Assembly: GCA_025642075.2 (NCBI GenBank) | Contig: JAODUO010001065.1 | Location: forward strand, 90,001 to 154,000 | Source of the DNA: Ridgeia piscesae | Lineage: Eukaryota; Annelida; Polychaeta; Sabellida; Siboglinidae | DNA: 64,000 bases | Direction: 5' to 3' | In this document: positions 24,739-36,134 of the stretch, one piece after another | Position numbering within the stretch: the stretch's first letter is position 1 | How the letters are laid out: every line of letters starts with the position of its first letter | Notes under the pieces: generated by a model | Seen by the model: the letters and a program-made list of their open reading frames with translations, nothing else | Databases searched by the model: none | What the model was told of the DNA's origin: nothing | Position numbers and translations under genes: made by a program

Positions 24739-25499
24739 TTTAATGGTTCTTGTAATTACACGTTTAACAATATTCAGCCCATCGGCATCAGTTGAACCTT
24801 TGCCCAAGTTCGTTGAGTTATATATGAATTTGGTATAGCTGGTCTGATGATATACTTCAACTCAGCTACTTTTTGCAGGAAGGCTCCAACAGGCGAACAT
24901 TCTGTTTGTCTGCTCATGAGTACAATATCGTGAATCAGTTGGAGCAGCTACAATAATAGTTTATCCAATTTGTCATTATTACTAATCTAGCCGTCTACCA
25001 TTTTCGTAGTGTCCTTATAATGGCGATGGGAAGCCATACTAAGTATCTACATCTACATTGTTTCTTCATACTTGTAAAATAATACGATCAAGCAAATACT
25101 AAGAACAGCACATGATTAAAATAAATATGTCGCACAGAACAATTAGCTGGTTGCTAGGAAACATTATTTACATATCACCCATCAGCACAGGAACAACATA
25201 TGTTAATCAAACGGTGGAATCCATTGCAACCTGCCAGTATAATCAAGTCATCCGTAAACACACGCACTTGGAATTGCGCGAGTACCCACTTGCTCATGAA
25301 CCCATATTTTCAAACGGCCGGACAAGCATTGGTGAGAGGGGGGAATGGCGCAGATCATTCGCTTCGATGAAGGACAGAGGATGGGATGAAATGATTTCGA
25401 GTGCGATTGAGTCTCATCTGAGACTATTGAAACTGACTGCCAGACGGTAACAGATTGTAGTGCGTGGTCAGGATTAAGAGTAATCTGCTTCCCTTCACA

Positions 25500-26077
25500 A
25501 TGTCCTACGCGTGTACAGATAAGGTAAGCACCTCTAAAAAGAAAAGGCATAAAGAGCCACCACTCATGCCAAATAACGGCCTGAAAGTGAAGCCAAAGCA
25601 ATCCGTAGCGCTGTAGCGATTACATTTCTCCTGCGTTATGACATATTCGGGTGATGCTTCTGCGCATGCGCGACAAATGAAAAATCATCAACGTGCAACG
25701 AAACACAAACCATTTATGGTATCACTACTACGGACAGTTCGTTAAGACGTATATAACCTTTCAGCAAAGTTATTTCTCTCATATGAACACGAGACAAACA
25801 CGTTTTGAGGCTTGTTTTGATAGCAAGTGTTAATCACGTGACTGCAGTGCGCCAAAATCCGTGACAGTGGTTTAAACAAACGTAATTATTATTATAATGT
25901 ATTGCACGAAATTGTAAGCATGTGTGCAAACATATATTTTTGAAGGCAATTGCCTATTCTTCAAATGGGCATTATTAGTAACAAATTTAAGATAACATAG
26001 TTTGGGCGCAGGTGACCGCAGTGTGCTTGGTGTCAAGTCTGTAGGTGCCTCCCGTAGCCGAATGTTGCACCAAAACT
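25500..26077. repeat. Dispersed repeat family, copy 2 (unit B)
   Basis: Unit B counterpart of 18117-18690. Differs by the loss of a short GCTGGTAA-containing stretch near 25520. Confidence 0.6.
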
Positions 26078-27123
26078 ACAAGATTTGCATTTTTGCTGTC
26101 TGTTGTGCTATCGTGAAAATGGAAAGCATTAAAGCACACGAGTTATGCCCCCATCAGTATGTAATACCGGCCGGAAGCACTACTGTCAACCTCGACATTT
26201 GACGCACAGGTCCACTTAAGCAAGAATCATGATGTAAAATAGTAGGCATAAACAGTCAAACAAGACGCAGCGATGACAGAGATTGTGTTTTCTGAAGATA
26301 ACATTTTAATTAAAGCGTAGACCGTCTAATCATGCTTTGGGGGTTCTGTAGCCAGTTTGTGATACAGCTAGGACACTCAGACATCAATATTAACCTCCAT
26401 GCCTTGTTGATGATGCATAAGAACGTCACAACTTCAAGAAGGAGAAATAGGAAAGTCCTGACGTTTTTACGTGTATAAATAAAGAATACGTTTGTAACTA
26501 GTAGGCGGAGCATATAAGTCTACTGCGGGCACTTACGGTTATAGACATGCGGGCTAGCTGCTTCAAATAGCAAGTTCTTTAAGTTTAACATGATACATTC
26601 AAGTACCCATTTGAAGAATGAATAATTGCCTTCAAGAAAACATGTTTGTGTACATACAAACGCACAATTGATTATAAAGGATAGCGCAGCTGCATAGTTA
26701 TCCCAAATAACCATCTGCTGCTGCATACCGGGTTCATTAAAAATAGCAGTGATGCCTCTTTCCATCTATTGTATTTGGTTTTATTTCGATTACCTTGCTG
26801 TCGAGTCTGATGACGCGACTCAAGATATTCAGATTGGTGACACTCAACCCAACACGCAATACCAGGAAGCGAAAGGTTACAGTACTTACAAGTAAACATC
26901 CATAAAAGGTCCTTAACACATGAGAGCTAATCCCGAGAGATCCGAGTTTAGGAAAAAAGCTTCTGTTAATATTTCTTGTTGATCAAAGCTGTGTTTGCAC
27001 AAGATACGTTTACAGTCAATTACGGTACCTACAGGTTCTTGACCTCTGATACATGTTTGACAGTCTCGCCACAGGTCTTTGGATGAGGTGGAGTCTCTCA
27101 TGAAGTCGATGACCAATCTGCAG

Positions 27124-27127
<4 letters not shown>

Positions 27128-27189
<62 letters not shown>

Positions 27190-27263
27190 ATATTGTTGAT
27201 AAATCATGGATGTAAATAAGGAAGAGAGCCGCCGTCATTCTTCTTTGAATTATTTTGTACTAG

Positions 27264-27337
<74 letters not shown>

Positions 27338-27413
27338 CTAGTCTGAATAAATTCAAAGAAGAATGACGGTCAGCTCTCTTCCTTATTTACATCCATGATT
27401 TATCAACAATATC
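27128..27413. repeat. (TA)n followed by a palindrome with a (TA)n loop
   Basis: A first TA run (27128-27187) is followed by inverted arms 27188-27267 and 27334-27413, about 80 bp each and nearly perfect (for example GATATTGTTGATAAATCATG pairs with CATGATTTATCAACAATATC). The loop is a TA run of about 33 units (27268-27333). Unit A has only the right arm, so the left arm is a unit-B-specific inverted duplication or was lost from A. The arms derive from the LINE RT fragment. Confidence 0.9.
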
Positions 27414-27484
27414 AACTCCACAGTCTGCCTCTCTGAAGATGACTATGCCTTATATGTGACCGTGTGACTCCACCAGGAGTGTTG

Positions 27485-27770
27485 GCCAGTACTTAAACAA
27501 GACAAGGCTGGGTAGCATGCACCACGAGATCTTCAAGGATAACTTTGGAATCTGTTTTATCTACAACTCATGCATACTTCCAACAATGACATACGCCGCA
27601 GAAACGTGGGTCATGTCCAGCCAGGCAAAGAGCAAGTTGGCAACCGCAAAAAACATTCAAAGAAATATGTTAAGCATGCCATAGACGGATGGAAAAACAA
27701 AGATCTGGGTGGGAGAAAAGGCAGACGTTATTGAACAAGTCAGAAGACGGAAGTGGACTTGAGCATTTAG
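27485..27770 (+). pseudogene. RTE-like endonuclease/RT C-terminal fragment, unit B
   Basis: Unit B copy of 20000-20280. It keeps the 8 bp lost in A, so IYNSCILPTMTYAAETW is readable. It is still frameshifted after the KNIQRNMLSMP motif. Confidence 0.75.
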
Positions 27771-28084
27771 AATGTGATGTTGTTCAAGGTGTTTCATGAT
27801 GCGGCTATGAAGTATGTGTTCAAGAAGTGTGGAAGTGTGCTTTCTTATCTTCTAATAATCGGTTATTTTTCACAGGAATAACCGTCTTTTAATTACAGAA
27901 ACATATCCAATCGACTTAAATATAACGTACATTCACCATCGGTATTTTGGTTGATATTTTGATGGTCAAAATATTACGCGTAAAATGTTTGGAATAAAAC
28001 GTTTGACAGCTAACCGGCACTCGTGAGAAGAGGGTTTAGCTGTCAAATGCATTTCTTGCATGAGTTAGTCTCATCACCAAAACA

Positions 28085-28275
28085 TGTATTCTTGGGGTTA
28101 AAGTGCATTTGCAATTAATTCATCTAGGTCTTTCTGTAGTTCTTGTGGGTATGACTGTTTATTTCTCTGTATAAGACATAGTCATCTGCAAAGAAGAAGA
28201 CTGTGGAGTTAATATTGTTAGGTAAGTCATTACATAAGGAAGAGAGCCGGTCGTCATTCTTCTTTGAATCTTATC
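28085..28275 (-). pseudogene. LINE RT fragment with degraded FADD motif, unit B
   Basis: Unit B counterpart of 20595-20790, minus strand. A few base changes alter the residues before the ADD box. Confidence 0.7.
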
Positions 28276-28849
28276 TGTGGAATGTTTGTTACTGAAATAC
28301 AATGACATACTTTTTGTGTTAAATAAATGACTAGTTGAATTAAGTTATGAGTGATTTAATTTATTGAAAATTATCTTCTCTTAAATAATTGTCTGAAATA
28401 ATTCCCTCCATTAAAATTATACTAGAAGCAAACAGGTGCTCAGTTAGGTTTAATTTTTCTGTTATAAAATAAAATGAGCGGTTGGCTGCAAAGTAGGTAA
28501 GAAATGAGATGTTGAGACGCCTGCAGCATCCCTTCATGGCCACCTCATGAAGATGAGTGATACCTAATTGTGTAGACATAGCATGTTATTCATTATGGTA
28601 CATTTCCTACATTATTACATATGTTGAATCAAAAGTGACCGTACAGCAGTATTGACTATTTTGGTGATTTATTAAAACAACTTTACACAGCATCATTATT
28701 ATCATCATGGTTGCTCATTTTATACAATTATCCTTAACATGGTATACAAGCTAAGATACATGCGCTCCTAAGCTTGGCATAATTGTGTGAAGCCAACATG
28801 CTTTTTAACTAGCTATATTAGTATTTATTAAAAAGTAAGTTCTTCTATA

Positions 28850-29165
28850 TCGCAGTATACAATCCTCGATCAGGATTGCTCAAAGCGCTTTACACTTTAC
28901 TCCCTGGCAAACCTGTTCAATGGAACACCATTTCGGCTTCTCTGGGAAGTACCCAGCAATGCTGCAATTAAAGCGCGAAGACTGTTCGTACACAATTATC
29001 TACCACTGTATATAACCAGATATTCTTTCATAAAAAATTATAGCTATGTGAACTGGAGCAATAGAGTGAAAAAACTAGCCCAAGGTTTGACACGGCAGCA
29101 CATAACTCAAAAACAGGTCGTCTAAGTCGAGAGTCTGAAGTTGTAGCCACTGCCCCTCTATAGTA
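28850..29165 (-). mobile_element. Degenerate tRNA-derived SINE, unit B
   Basis: Unit B counterpart of 21370-21690, same orientation and decay. Confidence 0.75.
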
Positions 29166-29534
29166 CTATACTACTGTCTGTTACCAATAATTCATAAAAC
29201 CAAAAGTAAATACTTAACAATTCGCCTACCACCTATCTTGAATTTAGTATGAAACTCGACATCCTAGACCAAATCTACCAGATTATAGGTATTTATTAAT
29301 TATGATATGCAGTTGGAAGGTTCTGGTGAAGCCTTAATTAATGGCTGGATCCAGTTGGTTATCGGGTATGTGAAGTTTATTTGTTGGATATTGAGGGTTG
29401 TAGGTGGAGGTCCAAATTGTGTAGGCCTATGCATTTCAAAACTTAAACGTTAATATGTATACTACGGATTATTGCTATATGCCACTGTATATCGTTATAC
29501 CCACGTAGACCTGGGCAATTAAATTGCTCAAGGT

Positions 29535-29620
29535 GCATCACATACAATGATAGTAAAACAAACATCTGGGTGAGAGAAATGGCAAAGACGTTGTTGAAAA
29601 AGTCAGAAGACGGAAGTGGC
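29535..29620 (+). pseudogene. RTE-like LINE fragment fused to the Harbinger relic
   Basis: The plus frame encodes NDSKTNIWVREMAK and then, by frameshift, VRRRKW: the same segment as at 20200-20270 and 27690-27760. It stops at AGTGG, where the transposase sequence begins, so a breakpoint lies at about 29616-29622. Confidence 0.6.
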
Positions 29621-29621
29621 C

Positions 29622-30636
29622 TACATGCTGAGAGACTGGCTACTGACACCTTATATACACGTCGCAAACGCCGAGCAACAGCGCTACAACGACAGCCACT
29701 GCGCTACTGGTTGCCTCATAGAAAGACGCAACGGAATTTTAAAGAGAAGGTGGCACTGCCTACACACAGGCTTAAGGTACACGTATTTCTTTTATAGTAA
29801 ACTGTTTACTGTTTCATGGGTTGTATTTTATCTTATGCATGTTGTCAGTTGGGACAAAGGACACAATAAATCGTGCATCAAAGAACTTTATTTAATGAAG
29901 ATGTAAGCATCCACATTATTTCTATTAATATTTTACTTACACTCAGCTACCTTGCTTAATGGAACACTGTCAGTTTCCTTTAAAAAAAAAAAAAACACCG
30001 CCTGGAGCTGCACACAGGCCTAAGGCATATGTTTCTTCAACAACAACATGACAATTTATTATACCATCTGTAATGTATGCAATTTAATATGATATGCTCA
30101 GTTGTGGTCCCACATTTCAATTTTTTTATTTAAATGAATATTATGCAAATGTTGCTCTTGTAGTTGTTTCCAGTATGTGACAACTGTTTATTAACTAACT
30201 TGTCTGTATTTATTATTGCTACTGTGTACTGGTCTTATAAAACAATATTTTAGCAAATACATATCCAGATGTTTGTCACACCTACTTTTAGTATTTAAAA
30301 AATACAACGGTGACTGGACACAACCCCAAACATCGTGTGATTTTATTCCGCAGTAAGTGTCACACTGCATTTTCTGTTAGGTATGAACCTGGCAAGGCAT
30401 GCCAGATTATCATGGCGTGCATCGTGTTGCATAACATTGCTGTCAAGCTGAGACTGCCAGTGCCTGATGAAGATGACCATCCAGTGGATGACGACAATGA
30501 CGGCAACGATGGCAACAACGAAGGAGGCGTTCCAACTGTAACAGGCAGAGCAAAGCGGGACAGACTGGTGCAACGATATTTCAGCGGGTACACACATTTT
30601 CCAAATCATATTATGTTATTAACATATTTTATTTGA
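29622..30636 (+). pseudogene. PIF/Harbinger (HARBI1-like) transposase, C-terminal half
   Basis: Two exons are visible. The first (to 29776) reads YMLRDWLLTPYIH, AEQQRYNDSH and RRNGILKRRWHCLHTGLR, the segment around and after the last catalytic residues of the DDE nuclease. After a GT-AG intron (29777-30380, donor AAG|GTACAC, acceptor TTCTGTTAG) the second continues in phase with YEPGKACQIIMACIVLHNIA, the hallmark C-terminal helix, then an Asp/Asn-rich tail (DDDNDGNDGNNE) to the stop at 30636. The N-terminal half with the first catalytic Asp residues is gone, replaced by LINE sequence. The element is therefore non-autonomous. Confidence 0.85.
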
Positions 30637-31011
30637 ATTATAATGGTACATTTGTTGAATTGTCGCTACGGCTGGCACTAATACAATGACACATTTCACA
30701 GGCTAATAACCAATAGCAGTCTCTTTACAGAAAACATTGTTCAGTCGTCTGATTCAATGTCTGACCCAATAGAGTCAATCACTTTAGGCGATACACCCAT
30801 TTCTCGCTTTAGCTTCTGAACAAGCAGCGTCTCCTTGTAGGTAAGCAAACTAGTCAATTTGCATTCAAGTTTAATTTTCTTAACCTCTAGTTTTAGTTTT
30901 GCCACCTCCAGCTTCACTTTTCCTCTCTCCTCTGCCACCAGATCGTGGTAGTTGTCTTGTGCACGTTCCCTCTTTTGTGTGTTCGCCAGGTGAGTGTTGC
31001 TTGGTGGGACT

Positions 31012-31330
31012 ACCTGTCGTTGGGGTGTCACAATGGATATGACCGGCGTCGACGCCACGTCATCAGCTTGGAAAGTGTCGACTGCTAGAGCGCCGGACTG
31101 TCAATCGAGCGGACGGTGGTTCAATCCCACCTACCGCCGTTTCGAAACTCTTCACCCCACATTTGCCTGTGTCTTTCGGAAGAGACACTAAAAACCGGCG
31201 ATCCCTTCTGTCTGGTGTCTATGCAAGGGGAAGTAAAAGATCCCACACAGGGGGTAAACCTGTCGTTGGGGTGTCAGCATGGATATGACCAGCTTCGACG
31301 CCACGTCATCAGCTTGGAAAGTGTCGACTG
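31012..31330 (+). mobile_element. SINE-like insert bounded by 73-bp direct repeats
   Basis: The insert (31085-31257) begins with a tRNA-like head on plus: GCTAGAGCGCCGGACTGTCA and box B-like GGTTCAATCCC, then an unrelated body. It is flanked by near-identical 73-bp direct repeats (31012-31084 and 31258-31330). That is far longer than a normal SINE target duplication, so the host segment was probably duplicated together with the insertion. It interrupts the last exon of the Myb-like gene. Confidence 0.75.
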
Positions 31331-31441
31331 GGGTGGATGGAATCATCGCGTCGGCGGGAGTAGACACCACCATCGTGTTGTCATCAGTTGCCATGACCAC
31401 CGCATTGACAAGAGTGTCTAACTGAGTGTTGACCTGAGACG

Positions 31442-32475
31442 CTTCTGAATAACAACCATTTATGTTACACTTGCGGTTGAAACAACGGTTTCTTACGACT
31501 AATTGAAACCATGTACATCTTACAAAATACTAAGAATTCATGTCATGCCTGATTATTGTTTACATTTCAATAAAAACTGTTCTGGCTTATTATCATGTGT
31601 CCTAATCAAGCATGAAGTAAGTAATTATATTACAGCGTAGCTGTTCTTCCTTATAAATGAAATTCAATTGATTACTTTTATAAACTGTGTCATTATTTAA
31701 TAAATTGTGCCAACCCACATTTACCGTGTGATAGTGAATGACTCAATATTATATACACAAGAGGTAATATTGTTATGTTCATCTTGTTCATCAGACTGCG
31801 TCAGGAGAAGCTCTCCAAACAGACCATGGTCTGATGAATCCCCTCCACCTATATGTATAAATACCAAACACCAAAATTAATTGGTTTATGTTCACATATG
31901 AAAAGTAGTGCTATATTTCGTAACAAAACTTGTGACTTATTGGTTTGAAACTGCATTCACACCCTAAATCGTCTGCGATTCCATATTTAACGACGTGCTC
32001 AGATTCTTAAGGATCTACATGCGGTAAGTAAGTTGCAGTAGAAGTTCACATCTTGACGAATGACAGTCACGATAATTTATATAGAACAACTCAAGCACAG
32101 TTGTTAAGGTATAGGCATGATTTATTACTGGCGTTGAGCCGCGCAGGATGCTAAGCCAAAGTCAAAGGATGGATTGATCCCCCACCACCATCCTGCAGAA
32201 AACAACCACCATCCCGTGGGGAATTGGTTGTAACTGATGACTAGTCATTAGTCATGCTGTTATAAACCCCGCACAGTGTCAGTGACTAACAATATGCTTC
32301 AATATATAATTATAACCAAATAGTATTGTTAAAATACTTATGTAAGACAAAAGTAAATAATGTATTATTATGAATAGTAATGACAATGCCAAACTTCAAC
32401 TGACAGTAATATGCAACAATGTACTACAGTGTCATTGAACAATGACCCTGTTATCGAATAATTTATGCTAGTCGT
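31442..32475. other. Introns of the Myb-like gene
   Basis: AT-rich sequence with no features other than the candidate middle exon at about 31850-31770 (minus). Confidence 0.4.
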
Positions 32476-32959
32476 ACTTACCGACGATGCCTTCAATAAG
32501 CGCAGTGTCGACTCCGAGCACGTCGAGCACTAGGTCGACGAACCATGGCTCCTTCTCCTTCTTGCCACCTCCAGTCTTCGGGTAGCGACGAGCGGAGATG
32601 ATGCGTAGACTTACGCTTTTCATCTCCGCCCATTTCTTTGTTAGTTCAGCAATGGCCAATGCCAATGGTTCGCCGTCCCGCCCCACGCGAATTTACTTGC
32701 CTCCCAAATTTGTTTCTTCCGTTTATTCGTTACGGAGTTTGTCAGCCTGCTCTGGAGAACTGACGCATTCTCGCCAAACTCTTCGAGCAGGGAACTCACT
32801 TCTTCGTCACTGAAGTTGGCCTTCCTCTCCCTCTTATTTGTAGGAACGCTGGTGTCGCGTGTGGCTTCCATCATTCTAGGAGGACTGTGGGAAGGGGAAT
32901 CCCGGGGGTTGTCCGCATCATGACGGTAATCTTACCACGTGACAGATTTACGGCCGTAC

Positions 32960-33107
32960 ATAGTTAAGAAATAGGTTAAGTTCGGTACATGAAACCCGCG
33001 TAGCTTAGTTTTACGCAACTACTTAGCTACGCAAGAATTGGAATTTACGCACTTGCGTAGCGCTAAGTAAACGCGTAGTCTAAGTACGGTTTATGAAACT
33101 GGCCACT
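32960..33107. mobile_element. Right terminus of the Harbinger element with subterminal CTACGC repeats
   Basis: Contains many GCGTAG/CTACGC hexamers in both orientations, and TTCATGTACCGAACTTA-like and TTCATAAACCGTACTTAG-like inverted versions. It ends at GGTTTATGAAACTGGCC, after which LINE sequence starts. Subterminal motifs of this kind are expected binding sites for the Myb-like protein and transposase. No matching left TIR was found near 29.4-29.6 kb. Confidence 0.45.
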
Positions 33108-35335
33108 GGAACATTATCGGACTTTTACTCAGAACTAGAGCAGCTATTCATCAAAGCATCCATCTCCGTTATTCCTGCTGTCATCGTTGGCGATTTTAAC
33201 GTTCATTTCGACGATACGCTCAAGACCGAACCACTTCGCACTCTGCACTCCTAACCCAACACGTACATTCGCCAACACATCAAACTGGACATATCCTTGA
33301 TCTCGTAGTGAGTCAGACTGACGACAACTTTATCACGTCCGTTACTGTGCATCCCGACTCTCTGTCAGATCACCATCGCATTGAACTCAAACTTAGAGCT
33401 CTGAAGCCTGCAGTACAAACCAACACGATTACAAAGCGGGACTTTTGACGCTCTACGAAGTGACATTACGTATGTGTGTAGCGACATGTGTGCATGCACA
33501 AATGATCGACAAACTGATGAATTGGTACATGTGTATAACACCTGTCTCACCGATTGCCGCGACAAACATGCCCCATGGCGTAACGTGCGGGTACGAGACA
33601 CAACACCACACCCCTGGTATGACACTGACATTGATGTCGCCAGGCATAAAAAGCGGAAACAGGAGAATTCCGTTTGGCCGCCCAATGATGCGAACTATTT
33701 TCTCGTTTCTTTCGTGGAAAGATTGACAATCTCCTATCAGATCTGCAGTGTTTCAACGACATCGATAGGCCATCAGACGAAAGACGTTGTTTCACTGACT
33801 GTATTGATGTGTTTGATCGAACAACGAGCACAGAGATCACAGCGATTTGTTGTGCCACTAAGAAAACGTACGTGTCAGCTCACTGATAACATCACCAGTA
33901 TTGTGCCTGCCATCACACGGATCACAAATGCTTCTCTGGACGAGGGAGTGATGCCGAAGTCGTTGAAGCATGCAATTGTCCGACCACTGTTAAAGAAACC
34001 ACCACTGGACAAAGACACCCTGAGCAGTTACCGACCAGTGAGTAACCTCACTCAATTATCCAAAGTAATTGAGAAAGTGGTCGCGCTTAGGATTATGACG
34101 CATGCATCTGGTCAGCAAATGGTGGAGTGCTTTCAGTCGGCGTATCGGAAAAACCATTCGACAGAAACTGCGCTGCTGTATGTTACAAGTGCCGTCAAAA
34201 TAGCAATGGACAACAAACAAGGAACCATCTTGCTTCTCGTTAATTTCAGTTCCGCTTTCGATACGATCAACCATAACATCTTGATTAGGCGGTTACGTTT
34301 GCGCTACGGCTTTGTTGGCAAAACACTGGATTGGATGATATCTTATCTGAAGGAGAGGACGCAGCGAGTAGTAATCGGTGACCAGTCGTCGAGTACAACT
34401 ACTCTAACGACAGGTGTCCCGCAAGGCTCTGTCCTTGGGCCACTGCTCTTTTCGTTATACGTCCAACCTATCGGTGACATCATACGAGCCCATGGACTAT
34501 TCTTCCATTAATATGCCGATGATTTACAGGTATATGCTGATTTGACTTGAACCATTCTGCATTATTGGCTGCAGTTAAGCAAATGGAAGATTGTTTAGAT
34601 GAGGTAAAAGTCTGGATGGCACGGAATTCTATGTTCATGAACGATGGCAAGACACAATATCTTCCGATTGTGCTTAAGTCTGCAGATACAATCGTGGATA
34701 AAAGTGTGATTCGAGTTGGTATGGCTACAATTACGGCTTCGCTTTGTATTCAGTGTCTTGGTGTTTGCATTGATAGGCACCTTGACATGTAAAAGCAAGT
34801 GTCGCAAACTATCAGTACTTGCTCTTTCTACCTGCGCAACATTAATCATATTAGCCGCTTTCTTCCCAGACCGACAAAGGAACGCGTTGTCAATGCCATT
34901 ATCACATCACGGCTTGACTACTGTAACGCACTCTTATACGGTACGTCTGCAGTTAACATCGCCCGTCTACAGCGAATACATAACGCGTAGCGACAGTGCC
35001 ACACCCTTGTTACGCGAACTCCACTGGCTGCCCATTGTGTGCAGAGTTGATTTCAAGCTACTTGTATTCACTTACAAAGCCGTGCACAACGACGCGCCAG
35101 TGTACTTGTGTGAACTCGTGTGCCCGTATCAACCGACAAGAACACTGCGCTCTGCGAACAATAACATGTTAGAAGTGAAGCGTACCCGTACTAAAGCTGG
35201 TGACTGCTCGTTCGCTGTCGCTGCTGCGTCCCTATGGAACAATTTACCAACGGTCATTTAGACTTGTGACAATCTCACCAGCTTCAAACGTCTACTGAAG
35301 ACACATTTTTGTCGTATTGCATATTAGTGTAATTC
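33108..35335 (+). pseudogene. CR1/L2-type LINE, endonuclease plus reverse transcriptase, inactive
   Basis: 5'-truncated non-LTR element. The APE endonuclease end is visible (VIVGDFNVHFDD near 33180-33215, SDHHRIELKL near 33365-33390). The RT domain is open for 345 codons to 34511: VRPLLKKPPLD, SYRPVSNLTQLSKVIEKV, FQSAYRKNHSTETALL, VNFSSAFDTINHN, TGVPQGSVLGPLLFSLYV, then TAA directly before YADDLQ. The C-terminal domain (34800-35260) has NAIITSRLDYCNALL, HWLPIVCRVDFKLLVFTYKA and FAVAAASLWNNLPT. In RT box A the expected first Asp is Asn (VNFSSAFD), and there are frameshifts. The tail is AT-rich, and the (TTA)n at 35768 may mark its 3' end. Confidence 0.9.
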
Positions 35336-35767
35336 GACATGAACAATATGTAATAGTTTTACTAGATTAATTGGTAATATTATCAATACATAGTTATACA
35401 CGTATTTATTGGCATTATTGTTACGTAATTATTATTATTTTAACAGTTTTAACATAAACTAAACTATTTATTACTAATAAATTATACCTATACCGTCAGT
35501 TATCAGTATAATTGTAATATAATTATACACTAGACCGATTATTATGTATTGTTATGACTAATACGTAATTTGTTTATTTATTTAAAAGTGCTCCCCTATT
35601 TAACACCGTACTAATTTTATTTATTTATATACATATACATATAGTTTTTACATTTATTTTAAAACACAAGTATTTGTCTTATTGTATACATATCTCTTTT
35701 TTATGTCGTTTAAATTGTAATATGTTGTGAAGCGCCATGAACGATTACGGATGTGGCGCTATACAAA

Positions 35768-35776
35768 ATAATAATA

Positions 35777-35850
<74 letters not shown>
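35768..35850. repeat. (TTA)n microsatellite, probable LINE 3' tail
   Basis: About 27 TTA units following GCGCTATACAAAATAATAAT. LINEs of this group often end in a short tandem repeat, so this may be the end of the element at 33108-35335. Confidence 0.9.
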
Positions 35851-35853
<3 letters not shown>

Positions 35854-36134
35854 ACAAGTTCCTGCCTGATAATGTAATAATTGTTGACCGATAATGTAAT
35901 AACGTACACATTTCACGTAGGACTTAATAGTTTTCGTGGATGTCATTTTGACTTCTTGCGCTTAGCCCATTTTGTTTATTTTCGTCTATTTCGCTATACG
36001 GCAATTTTTGCTAGTCTCTTTAGATTAAATCCAATAGATGCTGATTCCAAATCTGAAGTTCGATTTGTCCCAGCAGGTCAGGATTTTGAGTTAAACATTC
36101 TCGCACCATTTACGAATGACACGTTGGCCGTAAT

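Larger units (their letters stand above)
30741..32880 (-). pseudogene. Myb/SANT-like partner gene of the Harbinger element
   Basis: The minus strand carries the usual second Harbinger gene. Exon 1 (about 32874-32482) reads KANFSDEEVSSLLEEF, NKRKKQIWE, a frameshift near 32690, then LTKKWAEMKSVSLRIISARR and PKTGGGKKEKEPWF: a Myb/SANT-like DNA-binding domain. It ends at a consensus donor GTAAGT. A probable small middle exon near 31850-31770 reads DSSDHGLFGELLLTQSDE. The last exon (about 31441-30741) reads VNTQLDTLVNAVVMATDD and ends in a Lys/Glu/Leu-rich coiled coil (KLEVAKLKLEVKKIKLECKL) and an acidic tail. It is broken by the frameshift and by a SINE-like insertion at 31085-31257. Confidence 0.75.
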
